Positions 1 through 5,455 of a stretch of DNA of 5,455 bases are shown piece after piece; position 1 is the stretch's first letter; each line of letters begins with the position of its first letter. The notes under the pieces were generated by a model, which did not search any database, had not been told where the DNA came from, and saw nothing but the letters and a program-made list of their open reading frames with translations. The stretch comes from Pseudomonadota bacterium. GTDB taxonomy: Bacteria > Pseudomonadota > Alphaproteobacteria > Reyranellales > Reyranellaceae. The DNA is taken from NCBI GenBank assembly GCA_023436825.1, contig JAEZHS010000683.1:1-5455 (forward strand). The letters are read 5' to 3'. A program made the position numbers and the translations under genes.

Positions 1-28
1 CGCGGGGGACGCGCGCGGTCCGGAAGAC

Positions 29-889
29 TCAACGCCTTACGCGCTCGCGGTGCAGGATGTAGAGGCCGGATCCCACGATCACGGCGATGCCGGCCATCGC
101 CAGCGCATTCGGCGCCTCGCCCCAGACGACGTAGCCTATAGCGAGCGCCCACAGGATCGAGCTGTAGCGAAACGCGCCGATCACCGAGAACTCGCCGCCC
201 GAGCGCAGGGCGACGACGATGAACTGATAGCCCATCGCCAGCAGGAGCGACGATCCCGCGATGAAGACGAGCGCGCGGCCGCTCATCGGCTGCCAGCCCT
301 CGACCAGGGCCCAGCCGCAGCTCACGATCGCGACGATCACGGCCGTCGAGAAGGACACGACCAGCGTCGGGACGCCGACCGGTAGAAAGCGCACGAAGAT
401 GTCGCGGAAGCAGCCGATCGCCGTGCCCAGCAGGGCGACCCAGGTCCAGGCGTTGAGGTCGCCGGGATGCGGCTGGATCACCAGCAGGACGCCCAGGAAG
501 CCGCAGATGACCGCGCTCCAGCGCCGCCAGCGCACGTTCTCCTTCAGGATCAGGACCGCCAGCACCGTGAGGATGACCGGCGTCGAGAGATTGACCGCAT
601 TGGCGATGGCGAACGGGATGTTGAACAGCGCGATCAGGTAGAAGATCGCCGAGCCGGCCTCGAGCGTGCCGCGAAAAACGACGCGCGGATGCGCCGCCCA
701 GCGGATCTTGCGCCAAGCGCCGGTGAGCAGCAGCGCCAGACCGCACCACATCGTGGCAAAGATGCCGCGCGTGCCGATCGCCTGGACCGCCGGCATGCTC
801 TCGGCAGCAAGCTTGATCAGCGCATCGTTGAAGATGAAGACCACGACCGCCGCCGACATCGCGAGGATGCCGCGGGTGTTGTCGACCAC
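29..889 (-). CDS. DMT-superfamily (EamA-type) membrane transporter
   Basis: A 286-residue protein predicted to sit in the inner membrane and export or exchange a small metabolite; the substrate cannot be told from sequence. It is strongly hydrophobic, with about ten membrane segments (roughly residues 8-28, 38-57, 74-90, 96-115, 124-139, 148-168, 174-196, 206-225, 240-257, 262-279). Two EamA-like halves are visible: the first ends in LKENVRWRRW followed by G-x-x-G-V-L-L-V-I-Q-P (115-140), and the second repeats this as WGEAPN...GIAVIVGSGLYI (256-278). The length is usual for the family. The start is a GTG directly abutting the TAA of the EVE gene; Met11 is a possible alternative but also lacks a Shine-Dalgarno sequence. 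It is the last visible gene of the minus-strand operon and is probably translated by coupling to the EVE gene. The family is clear, the specific function unknown. Confidence 0.9.
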   Translation of the reverse strand: MVDNTRGILAMSAAVVVFIFNDALIKLAAESMPAVQAIGTRGIFATMWCGLALLLTGAWRKIRWAAHPRVVFRGTLEAGSAIFYLIALFNIPFAIANAVNLSTPVILTVLAVLILKENVRWRRWSAVICGFLGVLLVIQPHPGDLNAWTWVALLGTAIGCFRDIFVRFLPVGVPTLVVSFSTAVIVAIVSCGWALVEGWQPMSGRALVFIAGSSLLLAMGYQFIVVALRSGGEFSVIGAFRYSSILWALAIGYVVWGEAPNALAMAGIAVIVGSGLYILHRERVRR

Positions 890-1300
890 TTACTTGCTGC
901 CGGCCATCTTCATCAGGAGCTTCCAGTGCTCGTCGCTGACCGGCGACACCGAGAGCCGCGACTGGCGCACCAGCTTCATCTCCTTGAATTTCGGGTCGGC
1001 CTTGATCTCGGCCAAGGTCACCGGCTTCTTCACCGGCTCGATCGCCTTGAAGTCGACCGTGATCGACTTGCCTTCCTTGTCGGTCGGATCGGGATAGGCG
1101 GTCTTCACGACCTCGGCGATGCCGACGATCTCCTTGCCCTCGCCCGAATGGTAGAAGAAGGCGCGGTCGCCGACCTTCATGGCCTTGAGGTTGATCTGGG
1201 CCTGGAAGTTGCGCACGCCGGTCCACGAGGTCTTCTTGTCCTTGACCAGCTGGTCCCACGAATAGGCCGACGGCTCGGACTTGATGAGCCAATACGCCAT
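890..1300 (-). CDS. EVE-domain protein (thymocyte nuclear protein 1-like)
   Basis: A 136-residue single-domain cytosolic protein of the EVE family, which has a PUA-like fold and is thought to bind modified bases in DNA or RNA; its bacterial role is not settled. Family signatures visible are WLIKSEP (4-10), W-T-G-V-R-N-F-x-A (26-34), M-K-V-G-D-R-A-F-F-Y-H-S (41-52), GIAEV (60-64) and the C-terminal RQSRLSVSPV (112-121). The domain is complete and fills the whole protein, the usual bacterial length. The ATG at 1300 is backed by a strong Shine-Dalgarno sequence (GGAGGAG) six bases upstream. It starts 18 nt after gpsA stops, and its TAA touches the GTG of the transporter gene. From memory, EVE proteins recur near gpsA/tsaD in alphaproteobacteria, so its position looks conserved rather than acquired. 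Confidence 0.93.
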   Translation of the reverse strand: MAYWLIKSEPSAYSWDQLVKDKKTSWTGVRNFQAQINLKAMKVGDRAFFYHSGEGKEIVGIAEVVKTAYPDPTDKEGKSITVDFKAIEPVKKPVTLAEIKADPKFKEMKLVRQSRLSVSPVSDEHWKLLMKMAGSK

Positions 1301-1306
1301 GTCACG

Positions 1307-1313
1307 CTCCTCC
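1307..1313 (-). promoter_or_regulatory. Strong Shine-Dalgarno site of the EVE gene
   Basis: On the minus strand the sequence GGAGGAG lies six bases before the ATG at 1300, an almost ideal anti-16S match. It fixes the EVE start and allows independent initiation within the operon. The starts of tsaD, the oxygenase, gpsA, hemC and the protease have nothing comparable. Confidence 0.75.
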
Positions 1314-1318
1314 GATCT

Positions 1319-2308
1319 TCATTTCCCCTCGCGGCGCAGCGGCCGCGCGAGCAAGGCGCGGATCGCCTCGTCGAGGTCGGCGCCGCCGTGCAGGATAGCA
1401 TCGACGGCGGCACAAATCGGCATCTCGATTTCGTAACGCCGGGCGCGCGCCAGCACGGCCGGCGCCGTCGCCTCGCCTTCGACGACCTGGCGGCGGCCGG
1501 CCATGTAGTCGGCGCGCTTCGCGCCCTTGCCCAGGGCCTCGCCCAGCGCGCGGTTGCGCGACAATGGGCCGTGGCAAGTGAGCACCAGATCACCCAGGCC
1601 GCTGAGCCCGGTCAGCGTTTCCAGCTCCGCGCCCATCGCCTGACCGAGCCGGGCCATCTCGGCGAAGCCGCGGGTGATCAGCGCGGCCGCCGCATTGTGA
1701 CCGAGGCCGCGGCCCTCGACGATGCCGGCGGCGATGGCGAGCACGTTCTTCACCGCACCGCCCAACGCCACGCCCAAAACGTCGTGCGTCCAGTAGGGCC
1801 GGAAGGCGCCGGCGGCGAGCGCGCCGGCCAGCATCCGGCCGAGCGCAGGGTCGGCGGTGGCGATGCTCACCGCCGTCGGCAGGCCGCGCACCGCTTCCTC
1901 AGCGAAGCTCGGGCCCGACAGCATGGCGATCGGCCGGCCGGGCAGGACCTGCGCGACGACTTCGGGCATCAGAAGTCCGCTCGATGCCTCTATACCCTTG
2001 GCGCAGATGACGATGGGCGCGGCGCCATCGAGCCGCGCCGTCAGTTCGCGCACCGCCTGAGCCGGACAGACCAGCAGGATGGCATCGCAGCCGGCAAGGT
2101 CCGCAAGGTCGGCTGCCGCCTCGATGCCCTCATCCAGTCGCATGCCCGGCAGGTAGACCGGGTTCGCTCGATCGCATGCGATCGCCGCTGCGACCGACGG
2201 ATCGCGCGACCATAGAGTCACACGGCGACTGGCGCGGCGCCCCAGGCAAGCGAGCGTGGTGCCGAAGGCACCGCCGCCGACGATGCCGATATGCCTCATG
2301 TCGCTCAT
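1319..2308 (-). CDS. gpsA: NAD(P)H-dependent glycerol-3-phosphate dehydrogenase
   Basis: A 329-residue cytosolic enzyme that reduces dihydroxyacetone phosphate to sn-glycerol 3-phosphate, the backbone precursor of phospholipids. The N-terminal Rossmann fold shows G-x-G-x-x-G at residues 11-16 (GGGAFG after HIGIV). Other family landmarks are CAKGIE (102-107), LSGPSFAEE (130-138), the VKN segment with the presumed catalytic lysine (K187, N188), G-L-G-D-L-V-L-T (237-244), SRNR (250-253) and VEG (276-278). The length fits the family. The start is the ATG of MSDMRHIGIV; a second ATG three codons later is equally plausible, and neither has a good Shine-Dalgarno sequence. The frame stays open far upstream with no stop, but that extension reads as a shadow of the oxygenase and tsaD genes. 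It begins 11 nt after the oxygenase stop, so translational coupling is likely. Confidence 0.96.
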   Translation of the reverse strand: MSDMRHIGIVGGGAFGTTLACLGRRASRRVTLWSRDPSVAAAIACDRANPVYLPGMRLDEGIEAAADLADLAGCDAILLVCPAQAVRELTARLDGAAPIVICAKGIEASSGLLMPEVVAQVLPGRPIAMLSGPSFAEEAVRGLPTAVSIATADPALGRMLAGALAAGAFRPYWTHDVLGVALGGAVKNVLAIAAGIVEGRGLGHNAAAALITRGFAEMARLGQAMGAELETLTGLSGLGDLVLTCHGPLSRNRALGEALGKGAKRADYMAGRRQVVEGEATAPAVLARARRYEIEMPICAAVDAILHGGADLDEAIRALLARPLRREGK

Positions 2309-2319
2309 GAGGCGCGCGC

Positions 2320-2940
2320 TCACAGGCTGAGATTGAAAGCGATGGAGATGCGCTCGGCACCACCGCGATAGGGCCGCACCTGGTGCAGCAGCCAGGCCGG
2401 GAACATGACCAGCCGGCCGGTCCGGGGATGCACGACCTCGTTGGCGCCGATCGACAGGCCGCCCGGCAGGGCGAAGGCAAGCTGCGGGGCGTACATCGCC
2501 GGGCCCGGGCCGCGCGGATCCATGAACTCCAGCTCGCCGCCCAGCGACGGATCGGTGGAAATGCCGCCGTCGTCGACATAGTAGACGCCCGACCAGAAGC
2601 TGCCCGGATGGGAATGGAACTCGTTGCCGTGCCCCGACTTGTTGATGTTGGCCCACATGTTGGCACGCCAGGTCACCGAAGCGGGCTTGCCCTCGCGATC
2701 GGTCGTATAGCGATTGGCGAGGTTGCGGCCGATGGCCAGAAGCTTGATCGCCGCGGCGCCGCCCCAGCGATCCATGTCCCAGGTCGACTGCCAGCCGCCG
2801 AGATTGGAATGCTGCGTGCCGGGATGGCTTCTGCTGCGCTCGGCAATGACCTTGCCGAGATCGACGTTGAGCGCGGCCGCATCGGGCAGATCCGAAATCA
2901 CCACCGGCGTGGAGAACAGCGGGACGATCTCGGAGGTCAT
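2320..2940 (-). CDS. Putative 2OG-Fe(II) oxygenase (TIGR02466-like)
   Basis: A 206-residue cytosolic protein resembling the TIGR02466 / 2OG-FeII_Oxy_5 group of putative Fe(II)- and 2-oxoglutarate-dependent oxygenases; the substrate is unknown. Landmarks are FSTPV near the N-terminus (9-13), S-N-L-G-G-W-Q-S (45-52), N-E-F-H-S-H-P-G-S-F-W-S-G-V-Y-Y-V (106-122), G-G-E-L-E-F-M-D-P-R (134-143), R-L-V-M-F-P-A-W-L-L-H-Q-V-R-P (176-190) and E-R-I-S-I-A-F-N (196-203). H109 and/or H111 with H186 are likely metal ligands, and R197 is a likely 2-oxoglutarate contact; the carboxylate ligand is not obvious. The double-stranded beta-helix core appears complete. The ATG at 2940 lies 9 nt after the tsaD stop and has no clear Shine-Dalgarno sequence; gpsA follows after 11 nt. 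It interrupts what is usually a direct tsaD-gpsA succession. The family call is fairly sure, the activity inferred. Confidence 0.82.
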   Translation of the reverse strand: MTSEIVPLFSTPVVISDLPDAAALNVDLGKVIAERSRSHPGTQHSNLGGWQSTWDMDRWGGAAAIKLLAIGRNLANRYTTDREGKPASVTWRANMWANINKSGHGNEFHSHPGSFWSGVYYVDDGGISTDPSLGGELEFMDPRGPGPAMYAPQLAFALPGGLSIGANEVVHPRTGRLVMFPAWLLHQVRPYRGGAERISIAFNLSL

Positions 2941-2949
2941 GGCGGCAGT

Positions 2950-3987
2950 CTACACCCGAACCGAAGCCGACGCGTCCAATGGCCAGCGCGGCCGTGGCTT
3001 GAAATCGAGACTGTCGGTCCGACCGAGACGCAGCCGCTCGATGCCGGCCCAGGCGATCATGGCGCCGTTGTCGGTGCAGAGTTTCACGGGCGGCGCGACC
3101 AGGCGCGCACCGTGCCGAGCGGCAACTTCTTCCAGGCGGCCACGCAGGTAGAGGTTGGCTGCAACGCCGCCGGCCACGACGAGCGTCGGCGAAGGCGCCA
3201 TCGCCAGCGCATTGGCACAGCGGTCGGCCAAAACCTCGCCGACGGTGCGCTGGAAGGAGGCGCAGAGATCGGCGCGCCCGTACGGGTCGTCCGGATCGAG
3301 CTTCTCGACAGCCTGGCGCACCGCCGTCTTGAGGCCGGAGAAGGAGAAGTCGCAACCCGGCTTGCGCCACATCGGCCTTGGCAGCGCGAACCGCTGCGCA
3401 TCGCCGTCCTTGGCCAGGCGCTCGACCGCGGGACCGCCGGGGAAGCCCAGGCCCAGAAGCTTGGCGGTCTTGTCGAAGCATTCGCCGACGGCGTCGTCGA
3501 TGGTGGTGCCGAGCCGCGTGAAGTCTCCAGGCCCGCGCACCGTCAGGAGCTGGCAATGACCGCCCGAGACCAGCAGCAGCAGATAGGGAAAGTCGACTTG
3601 TTCGGTCAGCCGCACCGTGAGCGCATGGCCTTCGAGATGGTTGATGGCGAGGAACGGCTTATTGCGTGCGAAGGCCAAACCCTTGGCCGCCATCACGCCC
3701 ACCATGACGCCGCCGATCAGGCCCGGCCCGCCGGTGGCGGCGATGGCGTCGAGATCGTCGAGATCGAGGTTGGCCTCGACCAATGCGTCCTCGACCAGGC
3801 CGTCGATGCGCTCGAGATGGGCGCGTGCGGCGATCTCCGGCACCACGCCGCCGAAGCGCCGGTGCTCGGTCTGCTGGCTATAGACGACGTTCGCGAGGAT
3901 CAGGCCGCCAGGCGCGGACCCTGCCGGCGCCTCGACGATGGCGACGGCGGTCTCGTCGCAGCTCGTTTCGATACCCAGGACGCGCAT
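2950..3987 (-). CDS. tsaD: tRNA N6-adenosine threonylcarbamoyltransferase TsaD
   Basis: A 345-residue cytosolic enzyme (formerly Gcp/YgjD) that transfers the threonylcarbamoyl group onto A37 of ANN-decoding tRNAs, giving t6A; in bacteria it works with TsaB and TsaE using threonylcarbamoyl-AMP made by TsaC. The ASKHA fold is evident: GIETSCDET (5-13), the metal-binding HLEGH (117-121), LVSGGH (139-144), [10 protein letters not shown] (164-173), G-G-P-A-V-E-R-L (184-191), GGVAAN (273-278) and [12 protein letters not shown] (304-315, with the conserved Asp306). The protein is full length and shows no missing motif. The ATG at 3987 gives the standard N-terminus MRVLGIETS. It is the first gene of the minus-strand operon and faces hemC across a 45-nt spacer. 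No Shine-Dalgarno sequence precedes it, only the TAGA-containing element described separately. Confidence 0.97.
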   Translation of the reverse strand: MRVLGIETSCDETAVAIVEAPAGSAPGGLILANVVYSQQTEHRRFGGVVPEIAARAHLERIDGLVEDALVEANLDLDDLDAIAATGGPGLIGGVMVGVMAAKGLAFARNKPFLAINHLEGHALTVRLTEQVDFPYLLLLVSGGHCQLLTVRGPGDFTRLGTTIDDAVGECFDKTAKLLGLGFPGGPAVERLAKDGDAQRFALPRPMWRKPGCDFSFSGLKTAVRQAVEKLDPDDPYGRADLCASFQRTVGEVLADRCANALAMAPSPTLVVAGGVAANLYLRGRLEEVAARHGARLVAPPVKLCTDNGAMIAWAGIERLRLGRTDSLDFKPRPRWPLDASASVRV

Positions 3988-3993
3988 GCGTGT

Positions 3994-3999
3994 CTTCTA
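3994..3999 (-). promoter_or_regulatory. Candidate -10 element of the tsaD operon
   Basis: Read on the minus strand this is TAGAAG, preceded by GC, six bases before the tsaD ATG. That distance would put transcription start at or next to the ATG, giving a leaderless mRNA. There is no convincing -35: the hexamer 17 bases upstream overlaps the hemC-side repeat and matches poorly. The hexamer itself is a weak sigma-70 match; support comes from its mirror copy before hemC and the lack of a Shine-Dalgarno sequence. Confidence 0.33.
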
Positions 4000-4024
4000 G
4001 CCTCGGCCGGCCAGCTACGCTAGA
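3996..4024. repeat. Perfect inverted repeat centred in the tsaD-hemC spacer
   Basis: TCTAGC (3996-4001) and GCTAGA (4019-4024) form a perfect 6-bp inverted repeat around a 17-bp centre that includes the 8-bp palindrome GGCCGGCC (4005-4012, not exactly centred). Each arm ends exactly 8 bases from the start codon on its own side, so the spacer is mirror-symmetric. It may be paired -10 elements of overlapping divergent promoters, or half-sites of a regulator, with arm centres 23 bp apart (about two helical turns). Confidence 0.5.
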
Positions 4025-4026
4025 GC
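4021..4026 (+). promoter_or_regulatory. Candidate -10 element of hemC
   Basis: TAGAGC lies six bases before the hemC ATG, the mirror position of the element before tsaD. A leaderless or near-leaderless transcript is implied. The hexamer at the expected -35 position (3998-4003, TAGCCT) matches consensus at only three of six bases and overlaps the tsaD element, so the two divergent promoters would compete for the same DNA. Weak on consensus, supported by symmetry. Confidence 0.33.
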
Positions 4027-4032
4027 AGCACC

Positions 4033-4953
4033 ATGGCAGCCCTGAAGCTAGGCACGCGCGGCAGCAAGCTCGCGCTCACCCAGGCCGGACTGGTGCGCGA
4101 CGCGCTGGCGCGGTCGGTGCCGGCGCTGGCGGCACCCGACGCCATCGAGATCGTCATCATCAAGACCACGGGTGACGCGATCCAGGACCGGCCGTTGTCC
4201 GAGGCCGGCGGCAAGGGCCTGTTCGTCAAGGAGATCGAGGAGGCGATGCTGACGCATCGCATCGATATCGCCGTGCACAGCATGAAGGACATGCCGACGG
4301 CGCAGCCGGCCGGGCTGCTGATCGCCGCCTTCCTGCCGCGCGAGGATGCACGCGACGTGCTGATCGCGGGCGACGTCAAGCGCATCGCCGACCTGAGGCA
4401 CGGCGCGGTGGTCGGCACGTCGGCCCTGCGCCGGCGAGCCCAGTTGCTGCATCGCCGGCCCGACCTCGAGATCGTCACCCTGCGCGGCAACGTCGATAGC
4501 CGCCTGCGCAAACGCGAGGCGGGTGAGGTCGAGGCGACCCTCCTGGCGCTGGCCGGCCTGAAGCGGCTCGGCCTCGAGCATGTCGGCGAGCCTGTGCCCG
4601 AGGACGAGATGCTGCCGGCCGTCGGCCAGGGCGCGATCTGCATCGAGTGCCGGGCGGACGATGCCATGACTCGCGGCTGGCTTGCCGCCATCGACCACGG
4701 CCCGACCGCGACCTGCGTGAAGGCCGAGCACGCGATGCTCTCCGTGCTCGACGGCTCGTGCCGCACGCCGATCGCCGGCCACGCGATTCTTACAGACGGC
4801 GTGATTCATCTGCGCGGGCTGATCGCCAAGCCCGACGGCTCGCAGTTGATCGCCACCGAACGGCGCGGCGGCTTCGCCGATGCCGAGGCGCTGGGTCGTG
4901 ACGCCGGCCAGGAATTGCGGCGCCGCGGCGGGCCGGGCTTCCTCTCGACCTGA
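4033..4953 (+). CDS. hemC: Porphobilinogen deaminase (hydroxymethylbilane synthase)
   Basis: A 306-residue cytosolic enzyme that polymerises four porphobilinogen units into hydroxymethylbilane in heme and other tetrapyrrole synthesis. It carries a dipyrromethane cofactor on a cysteine, here C243 in L-D-G-S-C-R-T-P-I-A-G (239-249). The N-terminal signature GTRGSKLALTQ (7-17) and GGKGLFVKEIEEAM (59-72) are present. The catalytic aspartate is D86 in V-H-S-M-K-D-M-P-T (81-89), and the substrate-binding arginines lie in T-S-A-L-R-R-R-A (129-136) and T-L-R-G-N-V-D-S-R-L (149-158). All three domains are complete and the length is typical. The ATG at 4033 gives the expected N-terminus, with only weak Shine-Dalgarno potential upstream. 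The usual partner hemD does not follow; an M48 protease gene begins 27 nt downstream instead. Confidence 0.97.
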   Translation: MAALKLGTRGSKLALTQAGLVRDALARSVPALAAPDAIEIVIIKTTGDAIQDRPLSEAGGKGLFVKEIEEAMLTHRIDIAVHSMKDMPTAQPAGLLIAAFLPREDARDVLIAGDVKRIADLRHGAVVGTSALRRRAQLLHRRPDLEIVTLRGNVDSRLRKREAGEVEATLLALAGLKRLGLEHVGEPVPEDEMLPAVGQGAICIECRADDAMTRGWLAAIDHGPTATCVKAEHAMLSVLDGSCRTPIAGHAILTDGVIHLRGLIAKPDGSQLIATERRGGFADAEALGRDAGQELRRRGGPGFLST

Positions 4954-4973
4954 CGGCATCGCGTCCCTAGATT
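4945..4973 (+). promoter_or_regulatory. Candidate sigma-70-like promoter of the M48 protease gene
   Basis: TCGACC (4945-4950) and TAGATT (4968-4973) each match the -35 and -10 consensus at four of six bases, and the spacer is exactly 17 bp. The -10 ends seven bases before the ATG at 4981, which would give a leaderless transcript. The -35 lies in the last codons of hemC. No Shine-Dalgarno sequence is present in the 27-nt gap. Co-transcription from hemC remains possible. Confidence 0.35.
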
Positions 4974-4980
4974 CTGCAGC

Positions 4981-5455
4981 ATGCGTTCGCTGTCGATCCT
5001 GTGCGCGGCTGCCGCGCTGCTCGCCGCCTGCGAAACGGCGCCAGTCACTGGCCGCTCGCAGCTGATGCTGGTCGGCGAGAGCGAGGAGCGGCAGATGGGC
5101 CTGCAGGCCTATCGCGAGGTGTTGGCCAAGGAGCCCCTGTCGAACGACGCGCAAACCAACGCCCTGGTCGAAAAGGTCGGCCGGCGCATCGCGGCGGCAG
5201 CCGAACGTCCGCCCGGCGACCTGTGGCAGGCGCCGCGCTTTCGCTGGGAGTTCAAGACCGTCGACAAGAACGAGCCCAATGCCTTCTGCCTGCCTGGCGG
5301 CAAGGTTGTGGTCTATACCGGCATCCTGCCCATCACGCGGACAGAGGCAGGCCTCGCCGTCGTGATCGGCCATGAGGTGGCACACGCGCTCGCGCACCAC
5401 GGCGCCGAACGCATGAGCAATCAGATGGCGGCGCAAGTCGGCGCCCCCCCCCCCG
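4981..5455 (+). CDS. M48-family metalloprotease lipoprotein (partial, C-terminus missing)
   Basis: The first 158 residues of a zinc metalloprotease of the M48 family, related to the BepA/LoiP-type envelope proteases that degrade or help fold misassembled outer-membrane proteins. A short lipoprotein signal with lipobox L-A-A-C puts the lipidated cysteine at residue 17. Glu rather than Asp follows, which by the E. coli sorting rule favours the outer membrane, periplasmic face. Next come P-V-T-G-R-S-Q-L (21-28), the family motif N-A-F-C-L-P-G-G-K-V-V-V-Y-T-G (100-114) and the zinc site HEVAH (131-135) in G-H-E-V-A-H-A-L-A-H-H. The third zinc ligand, a downstream glutamate, lies beyond the window. 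The frame is open to the edge, and the last three codons fall in a run of C that may not be genuine. The start is chosen because it gives a proper lipoprotein signal; it lies 27 nt after hemC. Confidence 0.92.
   Translation, partial: MRSLSILCAAAALLAACETAPVTGRSQLMLVGESEERQMGLQAYREVLAKEPLSNDAQTNALVEKVGRRIAAAAERPPGDLWQAPRFRWEFKTVDKNEPNAFCLPGGKVVVYTGILPITRTEAGLAVVIGHEVAHALAHHGAERMSNQMAAQVGAPPP
5444..5454 (+). repeat. Homopolymer run of 11 C at the window end
   Basis: Eleven consecutive C bases followed by one G close the window, within the reading frame of the M48 protease, where they would encode consecutive prolines just after the zinc-site helix. Helical sequence, not poly-proline, is expected there in the family. 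It may be a sequencing or assembly artefact at a contig edge, or a true slippage-prone tract. Confidence 0.8.

Noticed and set aside
1..28. The GC-rich stretch after the transporter stop considered as a terminator.
   Set aside because: No clear stem-loop with a following T-run is visible within the 28 bases available.
467..2215. A 582-codon open frame on the plus strand, opposite the transporter, EVE and gpsA genes.
   Set aside because: The product is rich in Arg, His, Asp, Gln and Ala with no recognisable domain, typical of antisense frames in GC-rich DNA. It lies opposite well-supported genes.
2309..3556. An upstream extension of the gpsA frame, open for about 1.2 kb before the chosen ATG.
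   Set aside because: The extra residues are an arginine/alanine-rich shadow of the oxygenase and tsaD genes; the conserved GpsA N-terminus begins at MSDMRHIGIV.
4005..4012. The GGCCGGCC palindrome considered as a terminator or hairpin in the tsaD-hemC spacer.
   Set aside because: It is only an 8-bp self-complementary core with no loop and no T-run, and it lies between two divergent starts where a terminator makes no sense.
2383..4023. A 546-codon open frame on the plus strand, opposite the oxygenase and tsaD.
   Set aside because: Same compositional shadow pattern, no domain, fully opposite conserved genes, and it runs into the hemC spacer.
4048..5436. A 462-codon open frame on the minus strand, opposite hemC and the M48 gene.
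   Set aside because: hemC and the protease carry unmistakable motifs on the plus strand, and the antisense product has low-complexity composition and no domain.
1..5455. Possible defence island or mobile element, prompted by the EVE-domain gene.
   Set aside because: There is no nuclease, helicase, transposase, integrase, repeat array or attachment-site duplication; the neighbours are core housekeeping genes with uniform composition.

Overview
The window is GC-rich with very tight gene packing. The proteins read as those of an alphaproteobacterium. The hemC / tsaD / gpsA / EVE-domain neighbourhood, with hemC divergent from tsaD, is from memory an order typical of that class. The genus cannot be fixed from sequence alone. 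Almost the whole window is coding, and I see no rRNA, tRNA, CRISPR array, insertion sequence or phage gene.

Layout: a short divergent spacer (3988-4032) separates two transcription units. To the left, on the minus strand, five genes run tsaD (tRNA t6A modification), a putative 2OG-Fe(II) oxygenase, gpsA (glycerol-3-phosphate dehydrogenase), an EVE-domain protein and a DMT/EamA-type transporter. The gaps between them are 9, 11, 18 and 0 nt, so this looks like one operon. To the right, on the plus strand, are hemC (porphobilinogen deaminase) and, after 27 nt, an M48-family metalloprotease lipoprotein cut off by the window edge. The first 28 bases hold nothing I can recognise.

How they work together: tsaD, gpsA and hemC are housekeeping genes (tRNA modification, phospholipid precursor supply, tetrapyrrole synthesis) with no direct biochemical link. 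The less ordinary members are the oxygenase between tsaD and gpsA, and the EVE-domain protein, a family thought to bind modified bases. A link of these two to nucleic-acid modification is only a hypothesis.

The most interesting non-coding signal is the tsaD-hemC spacer. It is mirror-symmetric: ATG-N8-TCTAGC-N17-GCTAGA-N8-ATG, with both start codons at the same distance from a perfect 6-bp inverted repeat. A similar CTAGA-N9-ATG precedes the protease gene. None of these three starts has a clear Shine-Dalgarno sequence, whereas the operon-internal EVE gene has a strong one. The best reading is -10 elements placed for leaderless or near-leaderless transcripts, with overlapping back-to-back promoters for tsaD and hemC. 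Otherwise this is largely an ordinary chromosomal region, and I see no convincing new defence or mobile system.
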